Positions 1 through 12,088 are shown, counted from the stretch's first letter. The stretch is DNA of 64,000 nt from Acidobacteriota bacterium (GCA_020853395.1 JADYYY010000003.1:1-64000), one strand, 5' to 3'. Notes: generated by a model from the sequence alone, not told the origin. Numbers and translations: made by a program.

Positions 1-852
1 GCTCTCACTCCCATCGATCCCCACGACCCGATCATCCTGGACACCGACCGCGAACCGCTGACCACGCGCGCCATGGACCTGCTGACGCCCATCGGCAAGG
101 GGCAGCGCGGCCTCATCGTGGCGCCGCCGCGGACGGGCAAGACGATGCTTCTGCAGAGCATCGCGCAGTCGATCACGACCAATCACCCGGAGGTGTATCT
201 CATCGTCCTCCTGATCGACGAGCGCCCTGAAGAAGTGACGGACATGCAGCGGTCGGTGCGCGGCGAGGTCATCTCGTCCACGTTCGACGAGCCGGCGCAG
301 CGTCACGTGCAGGTGGCCGAGATGGTTATCGAGAAGGCGAAGCGCCTCGTCGAGCACAAGAAGGATGTCGTGATTCTTCTGGACTCGATCACGCGTCTTG
401 CTCGTGCCTACAACACCGTGGCGCCGCCGTCGGGCAAGGTCCTGTCAGGCGGTCTCGATTCGAACGCCCTTCAGAAGCCGAAGCGCTTCTTCGGCGCGGC
501 CCGCAACATCGAAGAGGGCGGTTCGGTGACCATCATGGCGACGGCGCTCATCGACACCGGCTCGCGCATGGACGACGTGATCTTCGAAGAGTTCAAGGGC
601 ACGGGCAACATGGAGATCCACCTCGATCGCAAGCTGGTGGACAAGCGCGTGTTCCCGGCCATCGACATCATCAAGAGCGGCACCCGCAAGGAAGAGCTGC
701 TCATCCCGAAGGACGACCTCAACCGCATCTGGGTGCTCCGCAAGGTGCTCACGCCGCTGTCGCCGGTCGAGGCGATGGAGCTGCTGCTCGACAAGATGAG
801 CAAGACGAAGAGCAACAGCGAGTTCCTCGCGGCGATGCAGAAGATGGGATAG
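1..852 (+). CDS. rho: Transcription termination factor Rho, C-terminal part (5' end outside window)
   Basis: Rho is the hexameric RNA-dependent ATPase that ends transcription of untranslated RNA. The reading frame is open from base 1 and already inside the protein, so the N-terminal RNA-binding domain lies outside the window. Visible landmarks are the [17 protein letters not shown] stretch and the P-loop APPRTGKT, followed by the Walker B region [16 protein letters not shown] and the Q/R-loop region with [20 protein letters not shown]. The protein ends normally in a TAG stop. It is convergent with the next gene, with only 7 bp between the stops and no obvious terminator hairpin. Confidence 0.97.
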   Translation, partial: ALTPIDPHDPIILDTDREPLTTRAMDLLTPIGKGQRGLIVAPPRTGKTMLLQSIAQSITTNHPEVYLIVLLIDERPEEVTDMQRSVRGEVISSTFDEPAQRHVQVAEMVIEKAKRLVEHKKDVVILLDSITRLARAYNTVAPPSGKVLSGGLDSNALQKPKRFFGAARNIEEGGSVTIMATALIDTGSRMDDVIFEEFKGTGNMEIHLDRKLVDKRVFPAIDIIKSGTRKEELLIPKDDLNRIWVLRKVLTPLSPVEAMELLLDKMSKTKSNSEFLAAMQKMG

Positions 853-859
853 CGGGGGA

Positions 860-2323
860 TCAGGGGACTCGCAGGTAGAGCGCGAATTCCCAGCCGCCGG
901 GCGTCCTCGCGACCGGGAGTCTCCAGAGCGAGCTGCCTGGCCCGAACCGATCCTCCTGCAGCGCGTAGCCGGCCAGGGCTCCAGGCTGCTGCTGGCCGGT
1001 CTTGGCCTGCTGCTGCACCACGAACCGCCGGAGCGGATCTCTCCCGATGATCCCGACGGCGGCCGAGTCGTCCGCGGCGAGCCACAGCCCTCCCGAGATG
1101 GACAGCTCGTCGGCTGGAAGCGCCCGCAGCCTGCGACGGACGTCGTCGTACGTCACGGCCGTCGATCTGTACTGGCCGGCCAGCAGTGCCGCGGTCCGGA
1201 CGGCGCCCGCGACCGGCGGCATGAGCGCCAGCAGGAGCACCAGTTCCCCGACGCGGCGTCGCGGCGCCGAGAGCGCGAGCGCGGCGAGCAGCGGCATCCA
1301 GACGATCGCGTTGTAGGAGGCCTCGGATTTCAGGAGCGCGGTCCGCGCCAGGCCAGCGGCGAACAGCGTGACGCTCGCGGCTGCAACGACGCGCCGCGAC
1401 ATCGACAGCGAGGCGAGACGCTGAACCACGATGTTCAGCGCGCCGCCGGCCAGCAGCACCATCGTCAACCCCAGCAGCGGCAATTCGGCCGCCGTCACCC
1501 ACGTCGTCAGGATGCCCTGACCGAGCGGCAAGCTGAAGTTGATGGCGGCATGGCGCCTGACTCCTGCGATCCAATCCGCGATCGGATAGGGATATGCGAT
1601 CACGGCGATTGCGGCGCCGGCGGCCCATCCGAGAGCTGCTGCGGCACCGTCGCGCGCGATCGATCCCGTGCGGCGCGATGTCAGGACGGCCGCGACGAGC
1701 AGCGGCAGGGCGAGGGCACCGCACGCCGGGCTGGTGACGAGCAGGAGGGCGGCGGCCGCACCAGCCGCCGCGGCGCCGGTGGGGCCGGGGCGTATGCGCC
1801 ACACGAGCACCGCGGCGCTGACGAGCACCAGCGCGAGCGGTTCGGGGCGGCCGTGTGTCGCCAGCGAGCAGGCGAGCATCGCGATCGGCGCCGCCAGCCC
1901 GAGGATGCGCGCCGTGGCGGGACGGATGTCCGCGGCCATGAGCAGGGCGAGCGCGCCGACGACGGCGGCGAGCAGGTGAATCAGGTACGCGGCCCAGACG
2001 GTCGCGATCGGGCCGCCGCCGAGCCAGCGGCCCACGGTGCCGGCGACGAGCGCATAGGTGAAGCCGTGGTAGATGAGTCGGCGTCCGCCAGGACCGTCGA
2101 TCGTATCGTTGAGCGGCGGAAGCCAGACCGGGTTGATCAGGCCGCGTCCTCGGCTCCACTCGACCGCTGCCGGAAAGTACGCCGGGCCGTCGCCATCGAT
2201 GAGCGGCCACGTGCTGGCTGCCGCGAGCGCGCAATACGCCGCACAGAGTGCGACGCCGAGCGCGAACGACGCCCGCCAGGGCCGCGCATCGCGTCCGATC
2301 AGAGCGGCGCCCCGCGGCGGCAC
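860..2323 (-). CDS. Multi-pass membrane protein, glycosyltransferase-39-like
   Basis: This 487-residue protein has about ten hydrophobic segments. An early acidic loop after the first segment ([12 protein letters not shown], near residue 40) resembles the catalytic acidic loop of GT-C / ArnT-like transferases that use lipid-linked sugars. The C-terminal 100 residues look soluble. I cannot name a substrate. The start used is a GTG. The gene lies 41 bp downstream of ftsH on the same strand and may be the last gene of the heat-shock unit or an independent gene. The GT-C assignment rests on topology and one loop only. Confidence 0.65.
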   Translation of the reverse strand: MPPRGAALIGRDARPWRASFALGVALCAAYCALAAASTWPLIDGDGPAYFPAAVEWSRGRGLINPVWLPPLNDTIDGPGGRRLIYHGFTYALVAGTVGRWLGGGPIATVWAAYLIHLLAAVVGALALLMAADIRPATARILGLAAPIAMLACSLATHGRPEPLALVLVSAAVLVWRIRPGPTGAAAAGAAAALLLVTSPACGALALPLLVAAVLTSRRTGSIARDGAAAALGWAAGAAIAVIAYPYPIADWIAGVRRHAAINFSLPLGQGILTTWVTAAELPLLGLTMVLLAGGALNIVVQRLASLSMSRRVVAAASVTLFAAGLARTALLKSEASYNAIVWMPLLAALALSAPRRRVGELVLLLALMPPVAGAVRTAALLAGQYRSTAVTYDDVRRRLRALPADELSISGGLWLAADDSAAVGIIGRDPLRRFVVQQQAKTGQQQPGALAGYALQEDRFGPGSSLWRLPVARTPGGWEFALYLRVP

Positions 2324-2364
2324 GTCAGGCCGGTGTCGAGGTCATCGGTCGAGGACGCGGAAGC

Positions 2365-4259
2365 TCAACTCACGTGGCCTTCCGCGTAGTCGGCCGTCTG
2401 GGCGGGCTCGCCGGCCGGCGGCACGACCGCCGCGCTCTCGAGCAGCGCGCGCAGTTCGTCGCCTTCGATGACTTCTTTGTCGAGCAACCGTTCGGCGACG
2501 GCGTCGAGCGACGTTCGGTGCGTTGTCAGCAGCCGGTGGGCCGTTTGCTCGGCTTCGGTAATCAACCGCTTCACCTCGGCGTCGATCACGCGCGCCGTGT
2601 CTTCGGCGTACACGCCGCGCTCCGGCATGAAGGGCGTTTCCAGGAAGCTGCTCCGGCGACGGCCCTCGTGGTTCACCGGGCCGACCGCGTCGCTCATGCC
2701 GAGCTCGGTCACCATCGCGCGCGCGATGTCGGTGGCACGGAGCAGATCGTTCTGATCGCCGGTCGACACTTCGCCGAAGATGATGATCTCGGCCGTGCGG
2801 CCGCCGAGCAGGACGGCCAGCTCGTTCCGCAGCTCGGCCTTGGTGCGAAGGTAGCGGTCTTCGGTCGGCAGGTGCATCGTGTAGCCGAGCGCGCCGAATC
2901 CGCGGCCGACGATCGACACCTTGTGCACCGGATCCATGCCCGGCAGCAGCGTGCCGACGAGCGCGTGTCCCACCTCGTGATAGGCGATGATGCGCCGCAT
3001 CCGCGGGCTCATCGCCCGCTTCTTCTCGAGCCCCGCGACGACGCGCTCGATCGCCTCGTCGAAGTCATGGCGGTCGACGGCCGTCTTGTCGCGGCGCGCG
3101 GCGAGCAGCGCGGCTTCGTTCACCAGGTTGGCGAGGTCGGCGCCCGAGAAGCCGGCCGTGCGGATGGCGATGTGGCCGAAATCCACCGACTCGGCGAGCT
3201 TCACCTCCCGCGCGTGGATGCGGAGGATCGCTTCGCGCCCCTTGATGTCCGGCTTGTCGACGAGCACCTGCCGATCGAAGCGGCCTGGGCGGAGCAGCGC
3301 CGGGTCGAGCACCTCGGGGCGATTGGTCGCCGCCATGATGATGACGCCCTTCTTCGAATCGAAGCCGTCCATCTCGGCCAGCAACTGGTTGAGCGTCTGC
3401 TCGCGCTCTTCGTGTCCGCCCATCGGGGACTGCTGCCGCACCTTGCCGAGCGCGTCCAGCTCGTCGATGAAGACGATGCAGGGAGCTTTCTGATCGGCCT
3501 GGCGGAAGAGATCGCGGACGCGCGCGGCGCCGACGCCGACGAACATCTCCACGAATTCCGAGCCGCTCAGGATGAAGAACGGCACCTTCGCTTCGCCGGC
3601 GACCGCGCGCGCGAGCAGCGTCTTGCCGGTGCCTGGCGGGCCGACGAGCAGGACGCCCTTCGGGATCCGGCCGCCGATGGCCGTGTATTTGCTCGGGTTC
3701 TTCAGGAACTCGACGATCTCGCGCAGCTCTTGGGCGGCTTCGTCGACGCCCGCCACATCGGAGAAGCTCACCTTCACGTCGTCGTCCACGTAGACCTTCG
3801 CGCGGCTCCGCGCGAACGACATGATGCCCCCCTCGGCACCGCCCATGCGCCGGAAGAAGAACGTCCAGAGCGCGACGACCAGCAGGATGGGGAAGAGCCA
3901 GCTCAGCAGCTCGGCGACCCATTCGCTCTGCACCTCGCCCGAGTATCGCACCCGCCTCTCCTGGAGCTGCTCGGTCAGATTCGGATCCTCGACGCGGACG
4001 GTCGTGAACGACGTCTGCGTGCCGTCCGGATTCTGGTAGGTGCCGCGAATCGCGTCCTTGGTGATGCGGACGTCGGCGAGCCGGCCTTCCTCGAGCAGCG
4101 TCTTGAACTGGTAGTACTCCAGCGTTTCTCCGCGGCGCAGCAGCGTGGTCGCCAGGTTCGCGATCAGCAGCACGGCGACGAACGCCGCGCCGAACCAGAT
4201 CGGCGACAGCGGCCGGCCGAACGGTCCTCGTCGCGGGGGCTTGGCGGGGTTCTTGGACG

Positions 4260-4263
<4 letters not shown>
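2365..4263 (-). CDS. ftsH: ATP-dependent zinc metalloprotease FtsH
   Basis: FtsH is the membrane-anchored AAA+ protease that degrades misfolded or short-lived membrane and cytosolic proteins. The 632-residue protein has the full architecture: a membrane segment near residues 22-40, a periplasmic domain, a second membrane segment near 118-138, an AAA+ module with Walker A GPPGTGKT (208-215), Walker [11 protein letters not shown] (263-272) and the second region of homology (about 311-331), then the zinc site HEVGH (429-433) with third ligand D506. Its start codon overlaps the clpB stop by 4 bp (ATGA), which argues for translational coupling and co-expression with the HspR-controlled chaperone genes. 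ftsH as the distal gene of an hspR-clpB unit is less usual. Confidence 0.97.
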
Positions 4264-6863
<2,600 letters not shown>

Positions 6864-6901
6864 GACGACTAGGTCCTCAGCCCGGAGGGCGATCGAGCCG
6901 C

Positions 6902-7876
6902 TCAGCCCTGTTCCAGCTTGCGCAGCGCCTCGTAGTGGCGGCGCTGCTCGTTCGTGAGCCGCGTCGGAACGACGACGTCGACGGTGGCGTAGAGATCGCC
7001 GCGCTCGGCCGGGCTGCCGACGGTCGGCATGCCGTGGCCGCGTAGGCGGAACACCCGGCCGGATCCGGTCAGTTCGGGCACTTTGAGCCGCAGCGTGCTG
7101 CTCGCGATCGTCGGCACCTCGACCTCGCCGCCGAGCGCGGCCGTCGTGATCGGCACCGGGATGCGCGTGTAGAGATCCTGGCCCCGCCGTTCGAACCGCG
7201 GGTGGGGAAGCACGCGTACCGTCAGGAATAGATCGCCCGCCGCGCCGCCGGGCGGTGCGGCGCCGCCTTCGCCCGCCGCCCGGACGCGCGCGCCGTCCTT
7301 CGCCCCGGCGGGGATGCGCACGTCCACCGTCCGCGAGTGACCGTCCTGGCGGATGGAGATCCGCCGCGTCGCACCGCTGAAGGCCTCCTCGAGCGTCAGG
7401 TCGACCGTGGACTCGACGTCACGCCCGCGCGCCGATCGCGCACCGCGGCCGCGCCGGCCCGGTTCGGCCTGCCCGGCCTGAGCGCCGCCGAAGAACGTGT
7501 GAAAGAAATCCGAGAACGGATCCTGGTTGCCGAAGAGCTCGGCCATCTCTTCCGGCGTCATGGTGCGATAGCTCGCGCCCGCTCCGTGGTCGCCGCCGCC
7601 GAACGGGCCGGACCAGCCGCCGGCGTTCGGCGGCGGCGGCGCTTGCTCGTAGGCGCGCCAGTTCGCGCCGAGCTCGTCGTACTTGCGGCGCTTCTCCGGA
7701 TCGCCGAGCACTTCGTTGGCTTCGTTGACCTCCTTGAACTTCGCCTCGGCGACCTTGTCGCCGGGATTCAAGTCCGGATGGTACTTGCGGGCCAGCTTGC
7801 GGTACGCCCGCTTGATTTCCGCATCCGAGGCGGTCTTGCCGACGCCGAGCGTCGCGTAGTAATCCCTGAACTCCAT
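6902..7876 (-). CDS. DnaJ-family co-chaperone, class B (CbpA-like)
   Basis: A J-domain co-chaperone that stimulates DnaK ATPase. The J domain fills about residues 1-70 with the HPD motif in [11 protein letters not shown] Gly/Ala-rich linker follows, and two beta-rich substrate-binding domains fill the C-terminal half. The cysteine zinc-finger repeats (CxxCxGxG) of class A DnaJ are absent, so this is the CbpA/class B type. The ATG at 7876 (MEFRDYY) is chosen because the frame upstream of it gives no J-domain sequence; this gives 324 residues. It sits 22 bp after hspR and 38 bp before clpB. Confidence 0.95.
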   Translation of the reverse strand: MEFRDYYATLGVGKTASDAEIKRAYRKLARKYHPDLNPGDKVAEAKFKEVNEANEVLGDPEKRRKYDELGANWRAYEQAPPPPNAGGWSGPFGGGDHGAGASYRTMTPEEMAELFGNQDPFSDFFHTFFGGAQAGQAEPGRRGRGARSARGRDVESTVDLTLEEAFSGATRRISIRQDGHSRTVDVRIPAGAKDGARVRAAGEGGAAPPGGAAGDLFLTVRVLPHPRFERRGQDLYTRIPVPITTAALGGEVEVPTIASSTLRLKVPELTGSGRVFRLRGHGMPTVGSPAERGDLYATVDVVVPTRLTNEQRRHYEALRKLEQG

Positions 7877-7898
7877 AGTGTGTCGTCGCGGCCGTGTT

Positions 7899-8300
7899 CT
7901 ACGGCGTGGAACTCGACGCGTCCTCCAGCCCCAGGATGCGAAACAGCTCGTCGAGCTCGCGTGCGAGCCGGTCGTGCAGATCGCGCAGCGAGTCCTGCCG
8001 CGTTTCGGCGACGAGCGGACGGAGCCGGTGCGCCACGTCGGCAATCGAGAGCAGGCGCCGCACGCCAGCCAGGTTGACGCCCGCGTCGTCCACGAGCGCC
8101 TTGATCAGCCGCAGCCGTTCCAGCTCGTCGCGGCGGTAGACCCGCATGCTCCCCAGCGTGCGGAGCGGCTGCACCAGGCCCAGGCGTTCGTACTTGCGAA
8201 GCGTCTGCGGGTGCATCTGCAGCAGTTCGGCGGCGCTGCTGATCAAGTACATCTCGATCGGCGTGTCGGCCGGCGGACGTGCTCGTTTTCCCCGTGCCAC
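7899..8300 (-). CDS. hspR: MerR-family heat-shock repressor HspR
   Basis: HspR represses chaperone genes by binding HAIR operators, with DnaK as co-repressor in actinobacteria. The 133-residue protein carries the MerR-type winged helix with the characteristic [15 protein letters not shown] segment near residues 29-43, followed by a helical C-terminal part. The start is GTG at 8300. It is first gene of the unit hspR-dnaJ-clpB-ftsH. A sigma-70-like promoter directly upstream puts the transcription start on the GTG, and a HAIR-like half site overlaps its -10 box, which fits autorepression. Family assignment is firm; the control model is inferred. Confidence 0.93.
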   Translation of the reverse strand: MARGKRARPPADTPIEMYLISSAAELLQMHPQTLRKYERLGLVQPLRTLGSMRVYRRDELERLRLIKALVDDAGVNLAGVRRLLSIADVAHRLRPLVAETRQDSLRDLHDRLARELDELFRILGLEDASSSTP

Positions 8301-8301
8301 A

Positions 8302-8308
8302 ACTCAAG
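8302..8308 (-). promoter_or_regulatory. HAIR-like half operator (CTTGAGT)
   Basis: The minus strand reads CTTGAGT, which equals one arm of the HAIR inverted repeat (CTTGAGT-N7-ACTCAAG) bound by HspR. It overlaps the -10 box and start region of hspR. The second arm is not present at the expected spacing on either side, so this may be a half site or a diverged operator. Confidence 0.4.
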
Positions 8309-8335
8309 TGTAGACATTGATACGGGTCATGGCAA
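8307..8335 (-). promoter_or_regulatory. Putative hspR promoter giving a leaderless transcript
   Basis: On the minus strand, TTGCCA (8335-8330) and TACACT (8312-8307) are separated by 17 bp, matching 5/6 and 4/6 of the sigma-70 consensus. Transcription would start about 7 bp further, at the first base of the hspR GTG (8300), so the mRNA would have no leader. No Shine-Dalgarno sequence fits in the remaining space, which agrees with this. Confidence 0.55.
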
Positions 8336-8374
8336 CTGTGCCTGGCTTCCGATTTGTCTTCGCCCCAGCCCGGC

Positions 8375-8403
8375 TTAACGCTACCGTTGGGAGCGTCGAT
8401 AAA
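8375..8403 (+). promoter_or_regulatory. Weak candidate promoter for the NusG-like gene
   Basis: TTAACG (8375-8380) and GATAAA (8398-8403) are 17 bp apart, each matching 4/6 of the sigma-70 consensus. The predicted start near 8410 leaves a leader of roughly 23 nt before the ATG at 8433. No good Shine-Dalgarno is visible. It lies divergent to the hspR promoter. Confidence 0.3.
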
Positions 8404-8432
8404 TTGATACAGGCGTTGCGCCTCGGATTCTC

Positions 8433-8993
8433 ATGGCTCCCCCGGTACTGCTCGATTCACGACCCCTGGCGCTCGCATCGCCCCGGCCGCTCCCGCCGGA
8501 CGACGACGTGCCCTGGTTTGCAGTGTGGACCCGCTCGCGGCACGAAGCGCGAGTCCTGATCCAGCTCGAGCGGAAAGGCCTCGAGGCGTTCCTGCCCACG
8601 ATTGCCCGCTGGAGCCGCTGGAAGGATCGCAAGAAGCGGATCGATTTTCCGCTGTTTCCCGGCTACTGCTTCGTGCGGGTCGACCCTCGCCACACCCTGC
8701 CGGTGCTGAAGTGTGCCGGCGTCGTGAGGCTGGTGTCGTTCGAGGGCCGGCCGGCCCCGGTGCCCGCGGCCCAGGTCGAGAGCATCCGATCGCTCGTCAC
8801 GAGCGACCTCAAGTACGATCCCTGTCCCCTCATCCACGAAGGCGACGTCGTCGAGGTCGTCAGCGGGCCGTTGCGTGGCGTCACTGGCCGGCTCGACCGC
8901 AAGGGTGCGCGCGCCCGCCTCGTGCTGAACGTCGACCTCGTGGGGCAGGCGGTCAGCGTCGAGGTGGATGCGGCCGACGTGCGCGCGGCCTGA
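8433..8993 (+). CDS. Specialised NusG paralogue (UpxY/LoaP/RfaH-like antiterminator)
   Basis: NusG paralogues of this class travel with RNA polymerase and allow it to cross terminators inside long polysaccharide operons. The 186-residue protein has an extended N-terminus, an NGN domain with PWFAVWTRSRHEARV (about residues 27-41), the FLPTIARWSRWKDRKK and FPGYCFVRVD segments, and a C-terminal KOW domain with GDVVEVVSGPLRGVTG (about 138-153). The housekeeping nusG is normally next to secE/rpl genes, which are absent here. The gene is the first gene of the EPS locus, which fits a dedicated elongation factor. Only the family and the context are direct evidence; the target is inferred. Confidence 0.88.
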   Translation: MAPPVLLDSRPLALASPRPLPPDDDVPWFAVWTRSRHEARVLIQLERKGLEAFLPTIARWSRWKDRKKRIDFPLFPGYCFVRVDPRHTLPVLKCAGVVRLVSFEGRPAPVPAAQVESIRSLVTSDLKYDPCPLIHEGDVVEVVSGPLRGVTGRLDRKGARARLVLNVDLVGQAVSVEVDAADVRAA

Positions 8994-9062
8994 AGAATCC
9001 TCTCCATCGGCCGATTCCGAGACTGTCGAGTCCGTATCGGATCCGTCACGGCTGTATGGCTA

Positions 9063-9091
9063 TTGACACCGATGGGCCTCCCCGATACCCT
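9063..9091 (+). promoter_or_regulatory. Candidate sigma-70 promoter of the EPS operon
   Basis: A perfect TTGACA (9063-9068) is followed after 17 bp by TACCCT (9086-9091), which keeps the key T-A----T positions of a -10 box. Transcription would start near 9098, leaving a leader of about 240 nt before the lipoprotein gene at 9341. Confidence 0.45.
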
Positions 9092-9162
9092 GACGTTCCT
9101 TCAGGGCCGGAGGACCATCTCCTGGCATCCGGACTGCACTCGGTCGCTCATCGCCGAGCGAC
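9088..9162 (+). other. Cluster of three hairpins in the EPS operon leader
   Basis: Three inverted repeats follow one another: CCCTGA/TCAGGG (9088-9093 with 9101-9106), CCGGA/TCCGG (9107-9111 with 9128-9132, holding an inner GGA/TCC pair), and GTCGCTC/GAGCGAC (9143-9149 with 9156-9162, loop of 6). None is followed by a T-run, so they are not plain terminators. The first overlaps the -10 box of the candidate promoter and would be in RNA only if transcription comes from further upstream. They could be recognition elements for the NusG paralogue. The remaining leader (9163-9340) shows nothing I recognise. Confidence 0.4.
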
Positions 9163-9340
9163 GGTCATCGTGTCGTAGGGCGATCGCCTTCTCCTTCACC
9201 TCGCTGTAAGTGACGGGGCGAAGCTGTATCTGAGGCCGGCCCGACGCCCGCGCTTGCCAACCGCCGCGACGAGCCGGACGCGTTCAGGCCTCCGGCCAGG
9301 CTCCTGAGCAACTGCGCAACATCAACTGAGCAACGAGATC

Positions 9341-9964
9341 ATGCGTTCGATTCACGGCTGCCTGGCTCCGGCCTCGTTCGCCGGCCTGCTTTGCCTCGGT
9401 GTGGGCGCGGCGGGCTGTCAGTCTCCGTCGGCTGCCGCGAACGACGCGATCAAGACGGAGTCCGTGTACAACCGCCAGACGGGCCGGCTCGAGCAGCTCA
9501 AGGCCGACACCGACGGAAACGGCACGCTCGACGCGACCGCGCACCTCGACGGCACCGCGCTGAAAGACATCGAGATCGATCGCGACGGCGATGGCCTGCC
9601 GGACCGGTGGGAGTACTACGGCCCAGGGACATCCGGCGCGGGTGCCGCGGCCAACAAGTTCGATCGGTGGGCGGTGATCCTTCGCGCCGAGGAAGCGTCC
9701 CGGCCCGATGCTCCGCGCACCCGGCGCGAGCACTACGATCGCGGCATCCTGCAGCGGGTCGAAGAGGACACCGACCTCGACGGACGCATGGACAAGTGGG
9801 AGTTCTACACGCGGGGCGATCTGAGCCGCGTGGAACTCGACCTTTCGGGCAAGGGCGTTGCCGACCGCAGGCTCATCTATGGGCCGACCGGCGACGTCAT
9901 CCGGATCGAGCGCGACCGTCGCGGTGACGGGCATTTCGAGCCCATGGAGGAGCCTCGCCCGTGA
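9341..9964 (+). CDS. Lipoprotein with Asp-rich calcium-loop-like repeats
   Basis: This 207-residue protein starts with a signal peptide ending in a lipobox-like GAAGC near residue 26, so it is probably lipid-anchored. The mature part contains at least three acidic loops of the DxDxDG type (DTDGNGTLD, DRDGDGLPD, DTDLDGRMD) each followed by a W-E-Y/F-type segment, similar to thrombospondin-3 or EF-hand-like calcium loops. No enzyme family is recognisable. The stop overlaps the GTG of the following regulator by 4 bp, so the two are translationally coupled. A role in envelope or EPS sensing is a guess from position. Confidence 0.75.
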   Translation: MRSIHGCLAPASFAGLLCLGVGAAGCQSPSAAANDAIKTESVYNRQTGRLEQLKADTDGNGTLDATAHLDGTALKDIEIDRDGDGLPDRWEYYGPGTSGAGAAANKFDRWAVILRAEEASRPDAPRTRREHYDRGILQRVEEDTDLDGRMDKWEFYTRGDLSRVELDLSGKGVADRRLIYGPTGDVIRIERDRRGDGHFEPMEEPRP

Positions 9965-11397
9965 GTCTGGCGACGACCACGACGACGACGGACATGGGAG
10001 CGCGGCGCGCGGGCGGCAGCGGCACCGTGCTCTACGTGCAGGCGCCCCACGAGTCGGGAGCGTTGGGCGAGCTGCTCGGCACCTGCGGGTTGCCGATCGA
10101 GATCGTCATGGATCCCGGCGCGGCCGTTCGTGCCATCCGCCGTCCGGACATCGTGGTCGCGATCGTCCACCTCGCGGACGAACGCCACGGCATCGGCGTC
10201 ATCAGGGCGCTGCGTGCGCAGGTACCGCACCTGCCGATCGCGGCGCTGATGGATCCGGCGCGGCCGCTCGTGGCGGCCGACGCCGTTCGTGCCGGCGTGA
10301 GCGACCTGCTCGCGTTGCCGCTCGATGCGCACGATCTCGGGGCCGTCGTGGCCAACGCGCTCGACCGCGCGAGCGTCGGCCTTTCGACGGGCGATCCGCC
10401 GATTCCTCCGGCCAGAGACGTGGTGGTCGCGAACTCCTCGGCGATGCGCGCGACCGTCGAGCAGGTTCGCGCGTCCGCTCCGGGCGCGCGCGGCGTCGTG
10501 ATTCTCGGCGAGCCCGGCACGGGCCGATCCCTCGTGGCCCGCGTCCTCCACAACCGCAGCGAGCGGGCTGGGCAGCCCTTCGTGGCCGTCGACTGCCGTG
10601 CCGGGTCGCTCGCCGAACTGGAGATGAGGCTCTTCGGCCTCGCCGATCGGCGACCCTCCGGGCCGGAGCGCCGCGCGACGGAGCGCATCAGCAAGACCGG
10701 CGCCGTCTATCGGGCCAGCAGCGGCACGCTGTTCCTGCAGCACGTCGTCGAGGCGCCGTCCCGCGTCCAAGCCAGGCTCGCGCGACTTCTGCGCGATCGG
10801 GAAGCGACGCTGCACGACGAGCGCACGCTCGTCGAGATTGACCTTCGCCCCATGGCGTCGATGGACGCCGGGCCCGATCGCGAGGCCGACGAGCGCGTGC
10901 GCCGCGACCTGTTCGAACGGCTTGCGCAGACGCAGATCGAGGTGCCGCCGTTCCGCCGCCGGCGCGAGGACGTCCCGCTCGTCGCGACGTGGATGCTGCA
11001 CGAGCTGTGTGAGCGCCAGGGCGTCGCGCCGAAGGCGTTCAGCCGCGCGGCGCTCGTGACGCTGGCGGCGCTTCCATGGCCCGGCAACGGTCCCGAGCTC
11101 ATGGCGCTGCTGTCGGCTGTCGTCGCCTCGCTCGCCAAGCCGGTGATCCAGCTCGAGGATCTGCTGGAGCACGTGCGCCTCGACGGGCTCACGGCGCGCG
11201 TCGAGACCGGTGGCACGCTTCGGGACGCGCGGCAGCGCTTCGAACGCGAGTGGATCAGCTCGGTGCTGATCAAGCACCACGGCAGGGTGGGCGAGGCCGC
11301 GCGGGCCCTCGGGATCCAGCGGACGAATCTTTACAGAAAGGTACGCCAGCTCAAGGTCGCGAGGACGCTGCTGGCGCCGCGGAAGACAAGTCTGTGA
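9961..11397 (+). CDS. Degenerate NtrC-type regulator (receiver-like + AAA+ + Fis HTH)
   Basis: The 478-residue protein has the layout of a sigma-54 activator: a receiver-like domain (about 20-130), an AAA+ domain (about 150-400) and a Fis-type helix-turn-helix (about 435-470, RTNLYRKVRQL). Key residues are lost. Walker A reads GEPGTGRS (183-190, Lys to Arg at 189). Walker B reads GTLFLQHV (255-262), with Gln-His in place of Asp-Glu. The GAFTGA loop that touches sigma-54 is missing, and no acceptor aspartate is visible in the receiver. Fold markers such as WPGNGPEL remain. It probably binds DNA but neither hydrolyses ATP normally nor remodels sigma-54. It starts on a GTG overlapping the lipoprotein stop and likely controls the EPS genes. 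Confidence 0.85.
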   Translation: MSLATTTTTTDMGARRAGGSGTVLYVQAPHESGALGELLGTCGLPIEIVMDPGAAVRAIRRPDIVVAIVHLADERHGIGVIRALRAQVPHLPIAALMDPARPLVAADAVRAGVSDLLALPLDAHDLGAVVANALDRASVGLSTGDPPIPPARDVVVANSSAMRATVEQVRASAPGARGVVILGEPGTGRSLVARVLHNRSERAGQPFVAVDCRAGSLAELEMRLFGLADRRPSGPERRATERISKTGAVYRASSGTLFLQHVVEAPSRVQARLARLLRDREATLHDERTLVEIDLRPMASMDAGPDREADERVRRDLFERLAQTQIEVPPFRRRREDVPLVATWMLHELCERQGVAPKAFSRAALVTLAALPWPGNGPELMALLSAVVASLAKPVIQLEDLLEHVRLDGLTARVETGGTLRDARQRFEREWISSVLIKHHGRVGEAARALGIQRTNLYRKVRQLKVARTLLAPRKTSL

Positions 11398-11533
11398 CCA
11401 GCGCGGCGTCGTGTATCACCCGCGCCACAGTAATTTGCGGCGCGCGCCGCGCGCGCGCTTGACTCCACTCGTGCGGTCCTCGATGATGGCCTTGCGGATC
11501 GTTCCTGCGGGACGACCGGAAACGACAGGACAC

Positions 11534-11974
11534 ATGGCGATCAAACGAACGTTGACGTTGATGCTGGCCGTTGCCCTCGCGGCCGGGGCTGCCGGCCCGC
11601 TCGTGGCGCAGTCGGCCCAGAACGCGGGTGTGATCGGCGGCACCGCCACCGACAAGGCGAAGGCGCCGTACTCGGACTACAGCGTCCGCCTGCGCAGCGC
11701 GGATTCCCGCGCCATTCTCAGGACCGGCGCGCTCGACGCGCAGGGGCAATTCAGTTTCAGCGGTCTTGCGCTCTCGCAGCCCTACTTGGTCGAGCTGTTC
11801 GACGCCAAGGCCAACAAGGTGATCTGCACCGAGGGGCCGTTCGCGCTGACGGCGCAGGCGACCAGCCGGACCGACGTCAACATCGACTGCGGCAAGAACC
11901 CGATGGCGTGGCTGCTGGCCAGTGCCGCCGGCGCGGCGTTGTTGGCGGCAACGGTCCAGAGCTCGAGCCAGTAG
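11534..11974 (+). CDS. Small secreted protein with a Cna-B-like fold, EPS locus
   Basis: The ATG at 11534 (MAIKRTLTLML) is used because it is preceded by AGGA at a good distance and starts a clear signal peptide (cleavage near VAQS); this gives 146 residues. The middle part (SVRLRSADSRAILRTG, then GQFSFSGLALSQPYLVELFD) resembles the carboxypeptidase-regulatory / Cna-B-like sandwich found in surface proteins. Two cysteines are present. The C-terminus has a hydrophobic stretch (MAWLLASAAGAALLAA). The function is unknown; position suggests an envelope accessory of EPS export. Confidence 0.7.
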   Translation: MAIKRTLTLMLAVALAAGAAGPLVAQSAQNAGVIGGTATDKAKAPYSDYSVRLRSADSRAILRTGALDAQGQFSFSGLALSQPYLVELFDAKANKVICTEGPFALTAQATSRTDVNIDCGKNPMAWLLASAAGAALLAATVQSSSQ

Positions 11975-12088
11975 ACAGGTTCTCGTGCACGGCAGCCGCG
12001 GGCCCACGGCCCGCGGCTGGTGTCGTTCGCCCTGCCACGTTCCGCCGTGCCGGACCTCGAATCCGGCGGTGACCTCGAAAGACATCTC

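Noticed and set aside
8288-8315. Complete HAIR operator (two arms) at hspR
   Set aside because: Only one arm is readable; the sequence at the expected position of the other arm does not match.
8994-9340. RfaH ops/JUMPstart element or cyclic-di-GMP riboswitch in the EPS leader
   Set aside because: No GGCGGTAGC-type sequence and no GEMM core pattern are visible.
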